DNA from: JACKHO01 sp041398745
GTDB lineage: Bacteria > Planctomycetota > Planctomycetia > Planctomycetales > Planctomycetaceae
Length of the DNA: 64,000 bases
Reading direction: 5' to 3'
Assembly: GCA_041398745.1 (NCBI GenBank)
Contig: JAWKUB010000006.1
Location: forward strand, 62,001 to 126,000
Under the pieces are notes generated by a model. The model searched no databases and was not told where the DNA came from. It saw only the letters and a program-made list of their open reading frames with translations. Positions 18,284 through 27,240 of this stretch are shown piece by piece. The translations under genes and the position numbers were made by a program. Numbering within the stretch: position 1 is the stretch's first letter; each line of letters opens with the position of its first letter.

Positions 18284-18423
18284 GTAGGCCGAACCGCAGG
18301 CCGCTGATAAATTGCCGGAACTACGCAAACAGTGATCGAGCGTCGAAACGTTACTCAATGTCATTAACCGTTTCCGGCGGCTGGAGTTCCGGCACTGATT
18401 CGGTTTGCTCCGGTCCGGCCTAC
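18284..18423. repeat. 140-bp inverted-end intergenic element (second family)
   Basis: The element starts GTAGGCCGAACCGCA and ends TCCGGTCCGGCCTAC, so its ends are near-perfect inverted repeats. Inside are two further mirrored blocks, TTGCCGGAACTAC and GAGTTCCGGCA. It has no coding frame and sits between the terminator and the CPCC gene. It looks like a MITE- or REP-like element; only this copy is in the window. Its ends differ from the GTAGGGTG family. Confidence 0.7.
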
Positions 18424-18441
18424 GGTAATTGTAGAATTCCA

Positions 18442-18789
18442 TCAGAGGCTTGGCTTTCTCCAGTAATATTCAGGGCTATCACCTGAAGCCGACTCAAAAT
18501 ATTCAAGGCCACACTTAGGGACATCGTCCGAGCACTGGCAGTCTCCTTCCTCAAGTGGCCGCCAATCAGAACAACGTCCAACTTCTTGATGGGAAGTCGC
18601 CTGTTTGGACAATGTCGGCAGGACCGATTGCTGCCATTCCCAAAGGCTCGTCTTATTTGCCCCTCCTCGCATCGACGGATGTCGAAGTTGCACCGGATCA
18701 TCTTCCCATCCGCACACATTGCAAATGTCGAAGCTTCCCGCTGGCTCATCAAAGATCATGTATCCACACGCTGGACACGGGTATTTCAT
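18442..18789 (-). CDS. CPCC-family cysteine-rich small protein
   Basis: The 115-residue product starts at ATG 18789; a GTG one codon earlier is possible. The N-terminal half has the family pattern: C5/C8 in YPCPACGY, C23/C26 in ICNVCGWEDD, then VQLRHPSMRGGANKTSL. It should bind one zinc. Members occur near toxin/immunity and Smi1-like genes, but no function is established. Its ATG shares one base with the stop of the 25-codon ORF upstream, which suggests translational coupling. Confidence 0.82.
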   Translation of the reverse strand: MKYPCPACGYMIFDEPAGSFDICNVCGWEDDPVQLRHPSMRGGANKTSLWEWQQSVLPTLSKQATSHQEVGRCSDWRPLEEGDCQCSDDVPKCGLEYFESASGDSPEYYWRKPSL

Positions 18790-18866
18790 CACTCACTCCC
18801 AATAATCTTCGCCAGCAATTCGTCATGCTCCGGCCCCCGTTGCATATTGTACGTATTGCGAGTCAC
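18789..18866 (-). CDS. Possible 25-residue overlapping ORF
   Basis: A GTG start at 18866 overlaps the stop of the upstream 164-residue gene (GTGTGA) by four bases, and its TGA overlaps the ATG of the CPCC gene by one base. The peptide contains MQRGPEHDELLAKIIGSE. The double stop-start overlap is what coupled operon genes show, but such a short frame could also be chance or the tail of an older gene. No family is recognised. Confidence 0.3.
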   Translation of the reverse strand: MTRNTYNMQRGPEHDELLAKIIGSE

Positions 18867-19357
18867 ACAGTCTCATCCGGCGGTGCGATGTCAGCATACG
18901 CTTCGAGAATCTCCGCTGTCTTTTCCAGCAGAGCACACGCCTTCGGCATTTCCGTTTCAATTAGGCGACGCAGGCCTGCGAGTCGGCCGCGGAATTCATT
19001 TCCTTCGTGGCGCATCTTAATGCTCCAGCGTTTCACGACCTCAATTTGTTCCTGGCAGTGCTGCAGTCGTCGTTTCGCTTTTTCGTACGCCTGCTTTTCT
19101 TCAATGCAGGAAGATCGCTGCCCGGCGACGGTTCGCATTTTGCAGCGGTTTAGAGCGGTTCGGGCTTCGGCGATTTGATCGAATCCCCGCCGGACCTGGT
19201 TGGTCCAGTAGTGCGGTCGATCTTGTTCGATCCAGGCCATGGCCCGCTGCAGTTCCATGGCCATGACTTCCAGGGCACTGTTCGCTTCGTCGATGAACTC
19301 CAGAATCGCGGCGCGGAATTCACGGACAACCTGGATGTCCCGGATGTTTGCAGGCAT
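18863..19357 (-). CDS. Conserved coiled-coil protein of unknown function
   Basis: A 164-residue soluble, almost fully helical protein. The blocks VVREFRAAILEFIDEANSAL, HYWTNQVRRGFDQIAEAR and AKRRLQHCQEQIEVVKRW show long amphipathic helices with a conserved central Cys (RCKM). I recall similar proteins from other planctomycetes but know no role. It is 38 bp downstream of hpnH on the same strand and overlaps the next small ORF, so it is probably cotranscribed with both. Confidence 0.7.
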   Translation of the reverse strand: MPANIRDIQVVREFRAAILEFIDEANSALEVMAMELQRAMAWIEQDRPHYWTNQVRRGFDQIAEARTALNRCKMRTVAGQRSSCIEEKQAYEKAKRRLQHCQEQIEVVKRWSIKMRHEGNEFRGRLAGLRRLIETEMPKACALLEKTAEILEAYADIAPPDETV

Positions 19358-19395
19358 AACACCGACAGCGACTGGAGGAACTGTACAGTAACGTC

Positions 19396-20535
19396 TCAGT
19401 CACATGACTGAGCGACTGCCTCCAGTTTATCTTCCGCATGGACATCCATCGAGAGTGGAACGAAATGCGGCTTCGGTGGTGCTGCTTGCGGTACTGCTTC
19501 CTCGGGGACAGGTTGCGATTTCGGAGGACCGAACAACGTCGCCCGCGCTGAAGCCAAGAGGCCTTTCCAGGTGCCGAAGGTCGCGTCAACCGCAGATGGT
19601 TCGTAGCCGCAATGGACCATGCAGTCCTGGCACTTCGCATTACCGCTCGCAGCGCCATAGTTGTCCCACTCGGTCAGTTCCATGAGTTCTTTGAACGAGG
19701 AGACATACCCTTCCTGCAACAGGTAGCACGGCTTCTGCCAGCCAAATACGTTGTACGTGGGATTCCCCCACGGCGTGCATTCGAGCTTCCAATTTCCTTT
19801 GAGGAACTCCAGAAACAGCGGTGACTGGTTAAACACCCAACTCCGCTTGGCGTTCCCCAGCACACGGCGGAACAGTGACGTCGTCTGTGAGCGATTCAAA
19901 AAGTGTTCCTGATCGGGAGCTTTTTCGTACTGGTAGCCGGGGGAAATCATCATCCCTTCGACACCCATTTGCATGAGTTCGTCGAACAGGCCGTGCAGTC
20001 GTTCTGGGCTGCAGTGGCTGAACACTGTGGTATTCGTAGTGACACGAAATCCTTTTGCAATGGCCGTGCGAATCGCCTGCATCGCTTTGTCATACACGCC
20101 TTCACGGCACACAGCCGCGTCATGGTCTTCACGCGGACCATCTAGATGCACTGAGAAGGAGAGATACTTTGTGGGCTTGAATCGGTGAAGATTCTGTTCC
20201 AGTAGAATGGCGTTCGTGCAGAGATAAATGTACTTCCCCCGGGCCGCAATTCCTTCAACGATTTTGTCGATGTCAGGATGCAGCAGCGGTTCCCCACCCG
20301 GAATGGAAACGATGGGTGCGCCGCATTCGTCGACGGCGTTGAGACAGTCTTCGACGGAGAGGTTCTTCCGCAGAATGTCGGCGGGATACTGAATCTTGCC
20401 ACATCCCGCGCAGGCCAAATTGCAGCGGAAGAGTGGCTCCAGCATGAGGACCAGCGGATAGCGCTTGCGACCACTCAGCTTCTGCCGCACCACGTACGAC
20501 GCCACCGCCCACATTTGGGAAACCGGAACCCCCAT
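19396..20535 (-). CDS. hpnH: Adenosyl-hopene transferase HpnH (radical SAM)
   Basis: ATG 20535 (MGVPVSQMW) with GGAG eight bases upstream gives 379 residues. The radical SAM cluster motif is CNLACAGC (C38, C42, C45 in this numbering) within LMLEPLFRCNLACAGCGK, an HpnH hallmark. A C-terminal SPASM-like Cys group (CQDCMVHCGYEPSA) follows. HpnH adds the 5'-deoxyadenosyl group to diploptene, the first step toward bacteriohopanepolyols. The squalene-hopene cyclase and other hpn genes are not in this window. The C-terminal 50 residues are Pro-rich and variable. Confidence 0.93.
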   Translation of the reverse strand: MGVPVSQMWAVASYVVRQKLSGRKRYPLVLMLEPLFRCNLACAGCGKIQYPADILRKNLSVEDCLNAVDECGAPIVSIPGGEPLLHPDIDKIVEGIAARGKYIYLCTNAILLEQNLHRFKPTKYLSFSVHLDGPREDHDAAVCREGVYDKAMQAIRTAIAKGFRVTTNTTVFSHCSPERLHGLFDELMQMGVEGMMISPGYQYEKAPDQEHFLNRSQTTSLFRRVLGNAKRSWVFNQSPLFLEFLKGNWKLECTPWGNPTYNVFGWQKPCYLLQEGYVSSFKELMELTEWDNYGAASGNAKCQDCMVHCGYEPSAVDATFGTWKGLLASARATLFGPPKSQPVPEEAVPQAAPPKPHFVPLSMDVHAEDKLEAVAQSCD

Positions 20536-20746
20536 TGTCACTCAACTCCGTTTGAGACTTCGCATTCGGTCCAGCCATTCCATGGCCAGAAGCGTGATTT
20601 GTAGCCAATTACTCAAATTGAGTCTGCGCGGATTTGCCGTTCAAGAGATTCAGTGAATTCCCGTAACAATGTTGATATGAGTCACTTACTCCGGCATACT
20701 GACTGACCTGGCCTTGGTTATTGGCGAATTCGAACGGAGGGACACA

Positions 20747-23700
20747 ATGCCCCGTCGCAACTTTCTGGAAAAAATGTGGACACAGGTTCGCACCAAACTT
20801 AGGACATTCACCGAGAGGCATCCACAACGACGGCGACGGATGGGGCAATTCGCTCTTGAGTCGCTTGAAGACCGAACCCTGCTGACCGCATACGTCGTTG
20901 ACACGCTCGACGACAGCATTGCGAGTGACGGTTTCATCAGCCTGCGTGAAGCAATTCAGGCGGCCAACACCAACGTAGCATCTGGTGATGCCCCAGCCGG
21001 TAGCGACGTTGCTCAAGATACGATTTCGTTCTCGGAAACACTCAATGGCGGAACAATCCAGCTTGATGGGGCACAACTGCTAATTGATGGCGATCTCTCC
21101 ATTGCTGGCCCTGGCGCCAACGTACTCTCCATCGATGCTCAATCCGGTTCGAGGGTGCTTCAGGTGAATTCTGGCTTCGTCGTGGAAATCAGCGGGCTCA
21201 CAATTACCGGTGGAAGCGTTGGTGGTTTCGGTGCAGGAATTCTTAACGGCTCCGATTTGACATTGCGCCGAGTCCACGTCACGGGGAACGCAGTGACGAA
21301 CGGGCTCGATGGTGCCGGGATTGCACATGTTCTAGGACCCGATTCGTCGCTGTTGAGGGTCATCGACAGCACCATATCCGGGAATACCACACTTGGAACG
21401 GGCGGTGGTGTCTTCATAGGTAATGATGCGATCATCATCAACAGTACGATTTCCGGAAACTCTGCGGACAGAAACGGCGGTGGAATCGCTGTTTTGGACG
21501 ACAGCCTGCTGCTGGTGAACAGTACGGTCACCGGAAACCGTTCCGACGCTGAGGATGGGGGTGGCGGTGATGGTGGCGGGATTTTTGCAAGTTCGAATTT
21601 TAGTTCCACCACTGTGTACAACAGCCTTATTGCGGGGAATTTCAATGGATCAGGTTCCAGTCCGAACGACGTCAATGGCGCGTTCGTCGCCGGAAGTTCC
21701 CATAACCTTCTTGGCACTGCCGGCACGGCAGGTGGACTGACAGACGGCACCGACGGCAACATTGTGGGTGTTGGTGGCCTGGGAACACGAGACATTAACA
21801 CGATTCTCAACACCACTCTGGCGGATAACGGCGAACCGACTTTGACCCACGCGCTTGTCGCGGACAGTGCTGCAATTGATGCTGGCAACAATTTTCGGGC
21901 GACTGAGAATGGTCAGCTCGGCGGAATACTGTTGGCGAAAGATCAGCGCGGCCTGGCTCGATTTGCAGGCGAAGCGGTCGATATCGGCGCAGTCGAAGGG
22001 TTGGATTTACCGGACACGCTCATTGTGAGCACGTTTGCAGACGAATACGACGGCGATTTCAGTGATGGCCAACTCTCACTCCGCGAAGCAATTGAGATTG
22101 CGAAGGTTCGCAGCGGTGCCGAGACCATTACGTTCCGAGGCGATATTGTCGGCAGCATTCTGCTCGCCGGAACGGAGTTACTCATCGAAGATAATGTTAC
22201 CATTGCTGGCCCCGGCGCCAGCATGCTCACCATCGACGCACAATTGAGCTCGCGGGTGTTTCGGGTGAACGCTGGATTCACTGTTGAAATCAGCGGATTG
22301 ACCATCACTGGCGGACGCTCACCGTTTGGTGGTGGAGGAATGATTAATGGGTCTGATCTCACCTTGCGTCAGGTCAATATTACGGGGAACGCAACCACGA
22401 ACGGCCCCAGTGGCGGCGGAGTTCTGCATTCACTGGGGCCCGACACGGCCCTGTTGACAGTCATTGACAGCACCATTTCAGGAAATACTTCCAGTGGATC
22501 GGGCGGTGGACTCGCCGTAGCCGACACTGCAATGATTATCAACAGTGTCATCTCGGGGAACACCGCCAGCTCTAGTGCTGGCGGGATCTATTTGCTTACA
22601 GACGGTAATCTAACCGTTGTTGATAGCTCAATCACTGGAAACCATTCTTTTGCAGCTGGCGGTGGCCTCACGAGTCGCGGACTGACAACCATCACAAATA
22701 GCACGATTTCCGGTAACTCCGCAGGCACTTTTGGAGGCGGTCTTTCGACTGCAAATAGTGGAACAATCGTCCTGACGAACAGCACAATTTCTGGTAATTC
22801 GGCAGTCACGTTTGGAGGTGGTCTGTCGTCTGCAAATGATGGAACAATCGTCCTCACCAACAGCACGGTGACAGGAAATCGAGCGGACTCCGACGATGAC
22901 GGCTCATATGAAGGAGGCGGTGTCCGCGTGTCGACTGGTTCCGTGACGCTAAACAACACCATTGTGGCGGGGAATTTTGCTGGCAGTGGTACTGTGTCTG
23001 ATGACATCAGCGTCGCTGAAATGGACGCCACTCTTACGGGGACATTCAACGTCATCGGCGACGCCGCCACTGCAGGCGGCCTTGTCGATGGAGAAAACGG
23101 CAACATTGTTGGTGTGAACGGAGTTGGTGTCCGTGACATCAATACCATTCTGAATACAGCTCTCGCCGACAATGGCGGGCCTACGCTGACGCATGCATTG
23201 GTTACCGGCAGTCCCGCGATTGATGCGGGGAACCTTGTCAAAGCGGTCGACGAGAATGGCGCTACATTGCTGGTTGATCAACGTGGATTCCGCCGCGTTC
23301 TAGATGGTGACGGAGACGGCAACTTCCGGGTCGACATTGGTGCAGTGGAAGCACCGGCCCAGGAAGTCACCGGCGGACTGGTGTTCGATCAATCCAACGG
23401 ATCCTTCCGCCTGGCAACCGTGGTCAGTGAAACAACCGTCAACTGGTTCCAGACCGGATCGCTCGGGTCATTCCAACAGGGGTTCATTGGGGATTTCGAC
23501 GGTGATGGACTGCTCGATGGCATGACGCTTAATCCGAACAATTTGCGGTTCAACTTCTTCAAGAACAACGGAGACGGCACGCTGGCAAGTCCTGTCTCGG
23601 CAGGCACGCTCAGCAGCGACTACACGTGGGGCAACTTCATGGTGGGCGACTTCGACGGCGATGGCCGCGAAGAAGTCATGGGGCAAATCCTCAGCGGTCC

Positions 23701-24472
23701 GGTCGGCGTTGGCAGTATGCGGAGTCAGAATTTCAATGGCACGAGCCAGTTCTACATTCGACTGGCAACCGGCTACGAAGCATTCGTCTCGGGCGACTTC
23801 AATGGTGATGGTGTCGACGACATCCTCGGCCTGTTCGACAACGTTGGCGAAACGCGGTCGAACATCATTCCGATCATTTCCATCGGCACCCCCGTCGGTC
23901 GCCGGATGACAGCCATTCTGGGATCAGGCCAGTTCGGACAGAGTGTGGCCACAGGCGGATTGCATAACCTGGTCGCGTCTGACTTCAACGGTGACGGTCG
24001 CGACGACATCGCCGTACTCAACAGTGTAGGTCAAACACTCACCGCTTCGTCGACGGGAACGCCGCGAGTCAACGCTCCCGACGCCCGCAACTTCATCGTG
24101 TCGAACACGTCGCCGAAGTTTCTGCCGGCGTCGTACCCCAACAGTATCATGAGGGGGAACTTCGACAATGACATCCTCGGCGACCTGTTTACCATTCATG
24201 ATGTTGGACACCTCGTGACCACCAGCTCCACGCTGACTGGCAACAACCTGCCAATTCAAACGGCGGCCGTCGATGGCACGCAATCAGGCGGTGACAAAGC
24301 GATTATCGGCGACTTCGACGGCAATGGGTTTGATGACGTCGTTGTCCTGGGGACGAACGCTGTGGTCTTCTTCTCCAACGGCATCACCTTCAACCCCGGC
24401 CAAGACTTCGGCACCATCATCGGTGGCCCCATTGGACAAATCGGCGCAGCAAGAATGGGTCGTGTTTTGTAG
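20747..24472 (+). CDS. Secreted duplicated beta-helix protein with VCBS/FG-GAP repeats
   Basis: GGAGG at 20736-20740, six bases before ATG 20747, sets the start (MPRRNFLEKMW; 1241 residues). The N-terminus is basic and carries LESLEDRTLLTA at about residues 38-49, the LEPR/LExLEDRxLL-type motif found at the start of many planctomycete exoproteins. Two long homologous halves follow (about 50-420 and 425-850). Each opens with a CSLREAI-type motif (SDGFISLREAI, SDGQLSLREAI) and has parallel beta-helix repeats of the type NSTISGNSA. The last 370 residues hold five FG-GAP/VCBS-like Ca-binding motifs (GDFDGDGLLDGM, GDFDGDGREEVM, GDFNGDGVDDIL, SDFNGDGRDDIA, GDFDGNGFDDVV). The likely role is a large surface or matrix protein, possibly adhesive. 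The 205-bp gap to divergent hpnH holds both promoters. Confidence 0.88.
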   Translation: MPRRNFLEKMWTQVRTKLRTFTERHPQRRRRMGQFALESLEDRTLLTAYVVDTLDDSIASDGFISLREAIQAANTNVASGDAPAGSDVAQDTISFSETLNGGTIQLDGAQLLIDGDLSIAGPGANVLSIDAQSGSRVLQVNSGFVVEISGLTITGGSVGGFGAGILNGSDLTLRRVHVTGNAVTNGLDGAGIAHVLGPDSSLLRVIDSTISGNTTLGTGGGVFIGNDAIIINSTISGNSADRNGGGIAVLDDSLLLVNSTVTGNRSDAEDGGGGDGGGIFASSNFSSTTVYNSLIAGNFNGSGSSPNDVNGAFVAGSSHNLLGTAGTAGGLTDGTDGNIVGVGGLGTRDINTILNTTLADNGEPTLTHALVADSAAIDAGNNFRATENGQLGGILLAKDQRGLARFAGEAVDIGAVEGLDLPDTLIVSTFADEYDGDFSDGQLSLREAIEIAKVRSGAETITFRGDIVGSILLAGTELLIEDNVTIAGPGASMLTIDAQLSSRVFRVNAGFTVEISGLTITGGRSPFGGGGMINGSDLTLRQVNITGNATTNGPSGGGVLHSLGPDTALLTVIDSTISGNTSSGSGGGLAVADTAMIINSVISGNTASSSAGGIYLLTDGNLTVVDSSITGNHSFAAGGGLTSRGLTTITNSTISGNSAGTFGGGLSTANSGTIVLTNSTISGNSAVTFGGGLSSANDGTIVLTNSTVTGNRADSDDDGSYEGGGVRVSTGSVTLNNTIVAGNFAGSGTVSDDISVAEMDATLTGTFNVIGDAATAGGLVDGENGNIVGVNGVGVRDINTILNTALADNGGPTLTHALVTGSPAIDAGNLVKAVDENGATLLVDQRGFRRVLDGDGDGNFRVDIGAVEAPAQEVTGGLVFDQSNGSFRLATVVSETTVNWFQTGSLGSFQQGFIGDFDGDGLLDGMTLNPNNLRFNFFKNNGDGTLASPVSAGTLSSDYTWGNFMVGDFDGDGREEVMGQILSGPVGVGSMRSQNFNGTSQFYIRLATGYEAFVSGDFNGDGVDDILGLFDNVGETRSNIIPIISIGTPVGRRMTAILGSGQFGQSVATGGLHNLVASDFNGDGRDDIAVLNSVGQTLTASSTGTPRVNAPDARNFIVSNTSPKFLPASYPNSIMRGNFDNDILGDLFTIHDVGHLVTTSSTLTGNNLPIQTAAVDGTQSGGDKAIIGDFDGNGFDDVVVLGTNAVVFFSNGITFNPGQDFGTIIGGPIGQIGAARMGRVL

Positions 24473-24524
24473 AGCTATCGAATTCCAGCACTCGAATGTC
24501 GTCAACCTCGCATAGGAGAAAACG

Positions 24525-24707
24525 TTGACCACTTTCCCATCCAAGCCCCTCTATTCTACTGCCTTTGCAGTACTCGGACTGGTTCTTTGTCAACCGAGCC
24601 TACTCGCTGCCGAAGACGAATTGCTGACAAGTTTTGACGAACTGGTGATACTGCTGGAACAGGATTCTGTTCCGCACGACAGGGTGGCGGAGGGTGCCCC
24701 GCGCTAG
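24525..24707 (+). CDS. Short secreted protein or truncated gene remnant
   Basis: A TTG start at 24525 has AGGAG seven bases upstream. The first 30 residues form a clear signal peptide (TAFAVLGLVLCQPSLLAAEDE). Only about 30 residues follow; the last ones (HDRVAEGAPR) come from a GC-rich stretch that does not look like protein. The gene begins 52 bp after the beta-helix gene. I think it is the 5' end of a broken gene, cut where a repeat-like GC-rich sequence begins near 24665, but a real small exported peptide cannot be excluded. Confidence 0.4.
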   Translation: MTTFPSKPLYSTAFAVLGLVLCQPSLLAAEDELLTSFDELVILLEQDSVPHDRVAEGAPR

Positions 24708-24919
24708 CGGAAGTCCCCGTGAGAGTAGAGTGAATTCCGGGGGCTTATCAGCGACATTCCCTGCGACGATCACCGAGCTTTACTCCCTGAATTTGTGCTA
24801 CGGCCTCGCTGAGCGCCCCAGGCCCCCAACGATAGGTACTGGCTGAGGCCAGGGGCAAACTAATTCAGGCTATTTGACAGTGGCACCTGACGTTTTCAGG
24901 ACAAGTGACCAATGTCGAA
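24708..24919. other. Intergenic remnant region
   Basis: This sequence follows the truncated small ORF and precedes the 3' end of the first DUF1501 gene. It has a GC-rich start and no open frame of note. It contains GGAAGTCCCCG and CCGGGGGCTT, a loose inverted pair, which suggests an eroded repeat. Confidence 0.35.
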
Positions 24920-26311
24920 TCAAGCAGTCTCTCCGACCAGCTCCCGGATGGGTTCCCCCTTTTCAACCAGATATCTCGGGCGTCCAGAGAGGTCGTTAAT
25001 GGTGGTTTGGCGGGCATTGATGCCGAGGTGGTGGTAGACAGTTGCAGCGACATCTTCGGGATCGATGGGACGCTCGGTAACGTAGGCCCCGTGTGCATCT
25101 GATGAGCCGATTGCCTGTCCCATTTTCATGCCGCCACAGGCGAAGAGGACACTGAAGGCGTGGCCCCAGTGGTCACGGCCGCCAGCGTCGTTCATTTTGG
25201 GGGTGCGTCCGAATTCACCCATCGCGACGACGAGCGTCTGCTTGTCGAGCCCCCGGTCGATGAGATCGCGGATCAGGGCTGCAATCGCTTTGTCCGTTGG
25301 TGGGATGAGTAGATTCGCCCCTTCTGCCGTTGGGAGGCGGTTTGCCGTGCCGTGATGGTCCCAGGGCTGGGTGTTCACTGTGACGAACGTCACGCCACGT
25401 TCTACGAGACGACGGGCCAGCAGGGCGCTCTGACCGAATGTGTGACGGCCATAGGCGTCGCGAATTGAGTCGGGCTCAGCAGAGATATCGAAGGCGTCTT
25501 TGACGCTGGCACTGGTCAAAAGATCAAACGCAGCGGCCTGGTGTTCATTGACTGATTGAACCTGAGGTTCGGCGCGGCGGTGGACTTCGTCAATTGTTTT
25601 CAACAGTGCGCGACGGCTTTCGAGCCGGTCGAACGTCAGCCCGGACATGAGCGACAGATTGCGCACTTGAAAGTCTGCTTCGTTGGGATCGGAGTTCGTA
25701 ATGAACGGATTGTGCGCGCCGCTCAGATAGGCAGCGTAATGGAACAGGTTGTCGGTTCCGCCACGGAGATGTGGGGCAGCGGCATAAGGGGGCATGCCGG
25801 GGATGACTGGTCCACGAAGTGCGGCGGCGGCAGATCCGAGGCTGGGACGTCTCTGAATTTTGTTGTCCGGTTTGTTGAAATCCGGCCCTTCGAAGCCGGT
25901 GAGCATCCAGTGATTCCCTTTTGTGTGGTCGCCTGAGCCATGGCGGACACCACGCAGAACGGCCAAATGCTTGGCGATCTTTGCCTGTTCCGGACATAGT
26001 TCGCTGAACTGCATCCCTGGAACCGACGTCGCGGTCGCTCCGAACGGGCCGCGATACTGAGAAACGGCATCGGGTTTCGGATCCCATGTCTCGTGATGGC
26101 CCGGCCCGCCACTCATCCAAATGAGAATGACGCTGGTATCATGACGTGTGACCGGAGGGCGAGGGTGCAGAGTGTTCGGCGCTGCTTGAGCCTTGAGTTG
26201 CAAGAACTCCGGAAGAGCGAGTCCTGCAAGGCCGAGGACTCCTGCCTGGACGAAGCTGCGACGGACCAAGCCTTCGCAATTACGAGTCGCACCGCCGCTG
26301 ACCTTAAACAT
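24920..26311 (-). CDS. DUF1501 protein, Tat-exported
   Basis: ATG 26311 (MFKVSGGATRNCEG) with AGGGAG about nine bases upstream gives 463 residues; longer readings upstream lack sense. A Tat-like leader has RRSFVQAG at residues 17-24 and a hydrophobic run to about 44. The body has the DUF1501 pattern: WMSGGPGHHETWDPKP, LLARRLVERGVTFV and MGEFGRTPKMN followed by GGRDHWG. DUF1501 belongs to the alkaline phosphatase/sulfatase-like fold and is greatly expanded in Planctomycetes. Its usual neighbour, a DUF1549/DUF1553 protein with or without cytochrome domain, is absent here. The substrate is unknown. Confidence 0.9.
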   Translation of the reverse strand: MFKVSGGATRNCEGLVRRSFVQAGVLGLAGLALPEFLQLKAQAAPNTLHPRPPVTRHDTSVILIWMSGGPGHHETWDPKPDAVSQYRGPFGATATSVPGMQFSELCPEQAKIAKHLAVLRGVRHGSGDHTKGNHWMLTGFEGPDFNKPDNKIQRRPSLGSAAAALRGPVIPGMPPYAAAPHLRGGTDNLFHYAAYLSGAHNPFITNSDPNEADFQVRNLSLMSGLTFDRLESRRALLKTIDEVHRRAEPQVQSVNEHQAAAFDLLTSASVKDAFDISAEPDSIRDAYGRHTFGQSALLARRLVERGVTFVTVNTQPWDHHGTANRLPTAEGANLLIPPTDKAIAALIRDLIDRGLDKQTLVVAMGEFGRTPKMNDAGGRDHWGHAFSVLFACGGMKMGQAIGSSDAHGAYVTERPIDPEDVAATVYHHLGINARQTTINDLSGRPRYLVEKGEPIRELVGETA

Positions 26312-26616
26312 TCGAGACTCCCTGCAACAACGCGGAACGGTCACACACTCACACAACCATAGTATTATCGCAAGTTGATTCCTGTACAGTCAGATTGACC
26401 ACCAGCTCTTGCAACTGAGTGAGCCGAGTCCAGCTCGAAAAACATGGCCGCACCAAGGATGCGGTTCGGGGCGCGCGCTACGCCAATCCCACAGCCCCGA
26501 GCGTAACACCGTAGTCTCAGACTAGTTCACATCCGCAATTGCGTTATCATCGAGTGTTCCACTTATTGCAGAATCAGGCCGAGTGCGAATTCCTCGCCAA
26601 ACCCAGCCATTTTCCC
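26312..26616. other. Divergent intergenic region
   Basis: About 305 bp lie between the DUF1501 gene (minus) and the next plus-strand gene, and must hold both promoters. The only structure I see is a short hairpin, CCGCA/TGCGG around 26449-26465, and a GGGGC/GCCCC pair near 26468-26505. No gene is evident. If the plus-strand gene started at 26539 the gap would be shorter. Confidence 0.5.
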
Positions 26617-27135
26617 ATGTCTCCCGTTCAATTTGATATTTCCGCATTTGACGCCCTGTTCGACGAACGAGTTGCCAAAGTAATTCGTGAGTTCGAAGCG
26701 GAGTACCCTGAGACGTGTGCCTCCGCAATGGGATTCGCATACTACGGTCCCACACCAACGCTCATCATGGGATTTGACACAGAAGTGAATTGCCAAAAGT
26801 ATTCAGACCTCTGCCCCGAAGGCGTGTTTGAAGATGAGCAAGGAGCCTACTACGTCAATCCCCATGATTTCGCGTTCACATACGAGTTCGGGTTTGATGG
26901 ATTCCCAAACATCTATGACTCCCCCAAGCCTTGGCAGCTCATCTTTCCGGACGGAAGTAGCAAAATCCTCGACGAAACCACCGACGACAACGACTTTTCG
27001 GAAGCAATCGCCGGCTACCTTGAGGCTCGTGTCGCAGCCGTATGCGATTTCAATGGACTCAAGCGAGCGTCAACGTTCCGTGTCATTCTCTACTGTGGAT
27101 ATGGCGACAGTATTCGAAGTTGGCTCCGCAACTAA
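26617..27135 (+). CDS. Unrecognised acidic soluble protein
   Basis: ATG 26617 (MSPVQFDISAFDALF) gives 172 residues; upstream in-frame codons back to 26539 look non-coding. It is a small acidic alpha/beta protein with blocks FAYYGPTPTLIMGFDT, YEFGFDGFPNIYDSP and LKRASTFRVILYCGYGDS. There is no signal peptide. It is loosely like the DUF4303/SMI1-type proteins that accompany polymorphic toxins as immunity factors, but no key motif proves this and no toxin gene is nearby. The next gene, also unrecognised, follows 105 bp later. Confidence 0.65.
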   Translation: MSPVQFDISAFDALFDERVAKVIREFEAEYPETCASAMGFAYYGPTPTLIMGFDTEVNCQKYSDLCPEGVFEDEQGAYYVNPHDFAFTYEFGFDGFPNIYDSPKPWQLIFPDGSSKILDETTDDNDFSEAIAGYLEARVAAVCDFNGLKRASTFRVILYCGYGDSIRSWLRN

Positions 27136-27240
27136 CACTGCGTCGGCCTTTGGGAGTTTGTTACGGATGGCTGTGGTAAAACGTGGATTCGCTAGGCGCA
27201 TCCCATTAGCACGAGCCCGCCACGTCACGCGGAAGAATTC

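Noticed and set aside
22035..24283. Open frames antisense to the beta-helix gene
   Set aside because: The product of the plus strand is clearly real; antisense frames mirror its Asn/Gly/Thr repeats.
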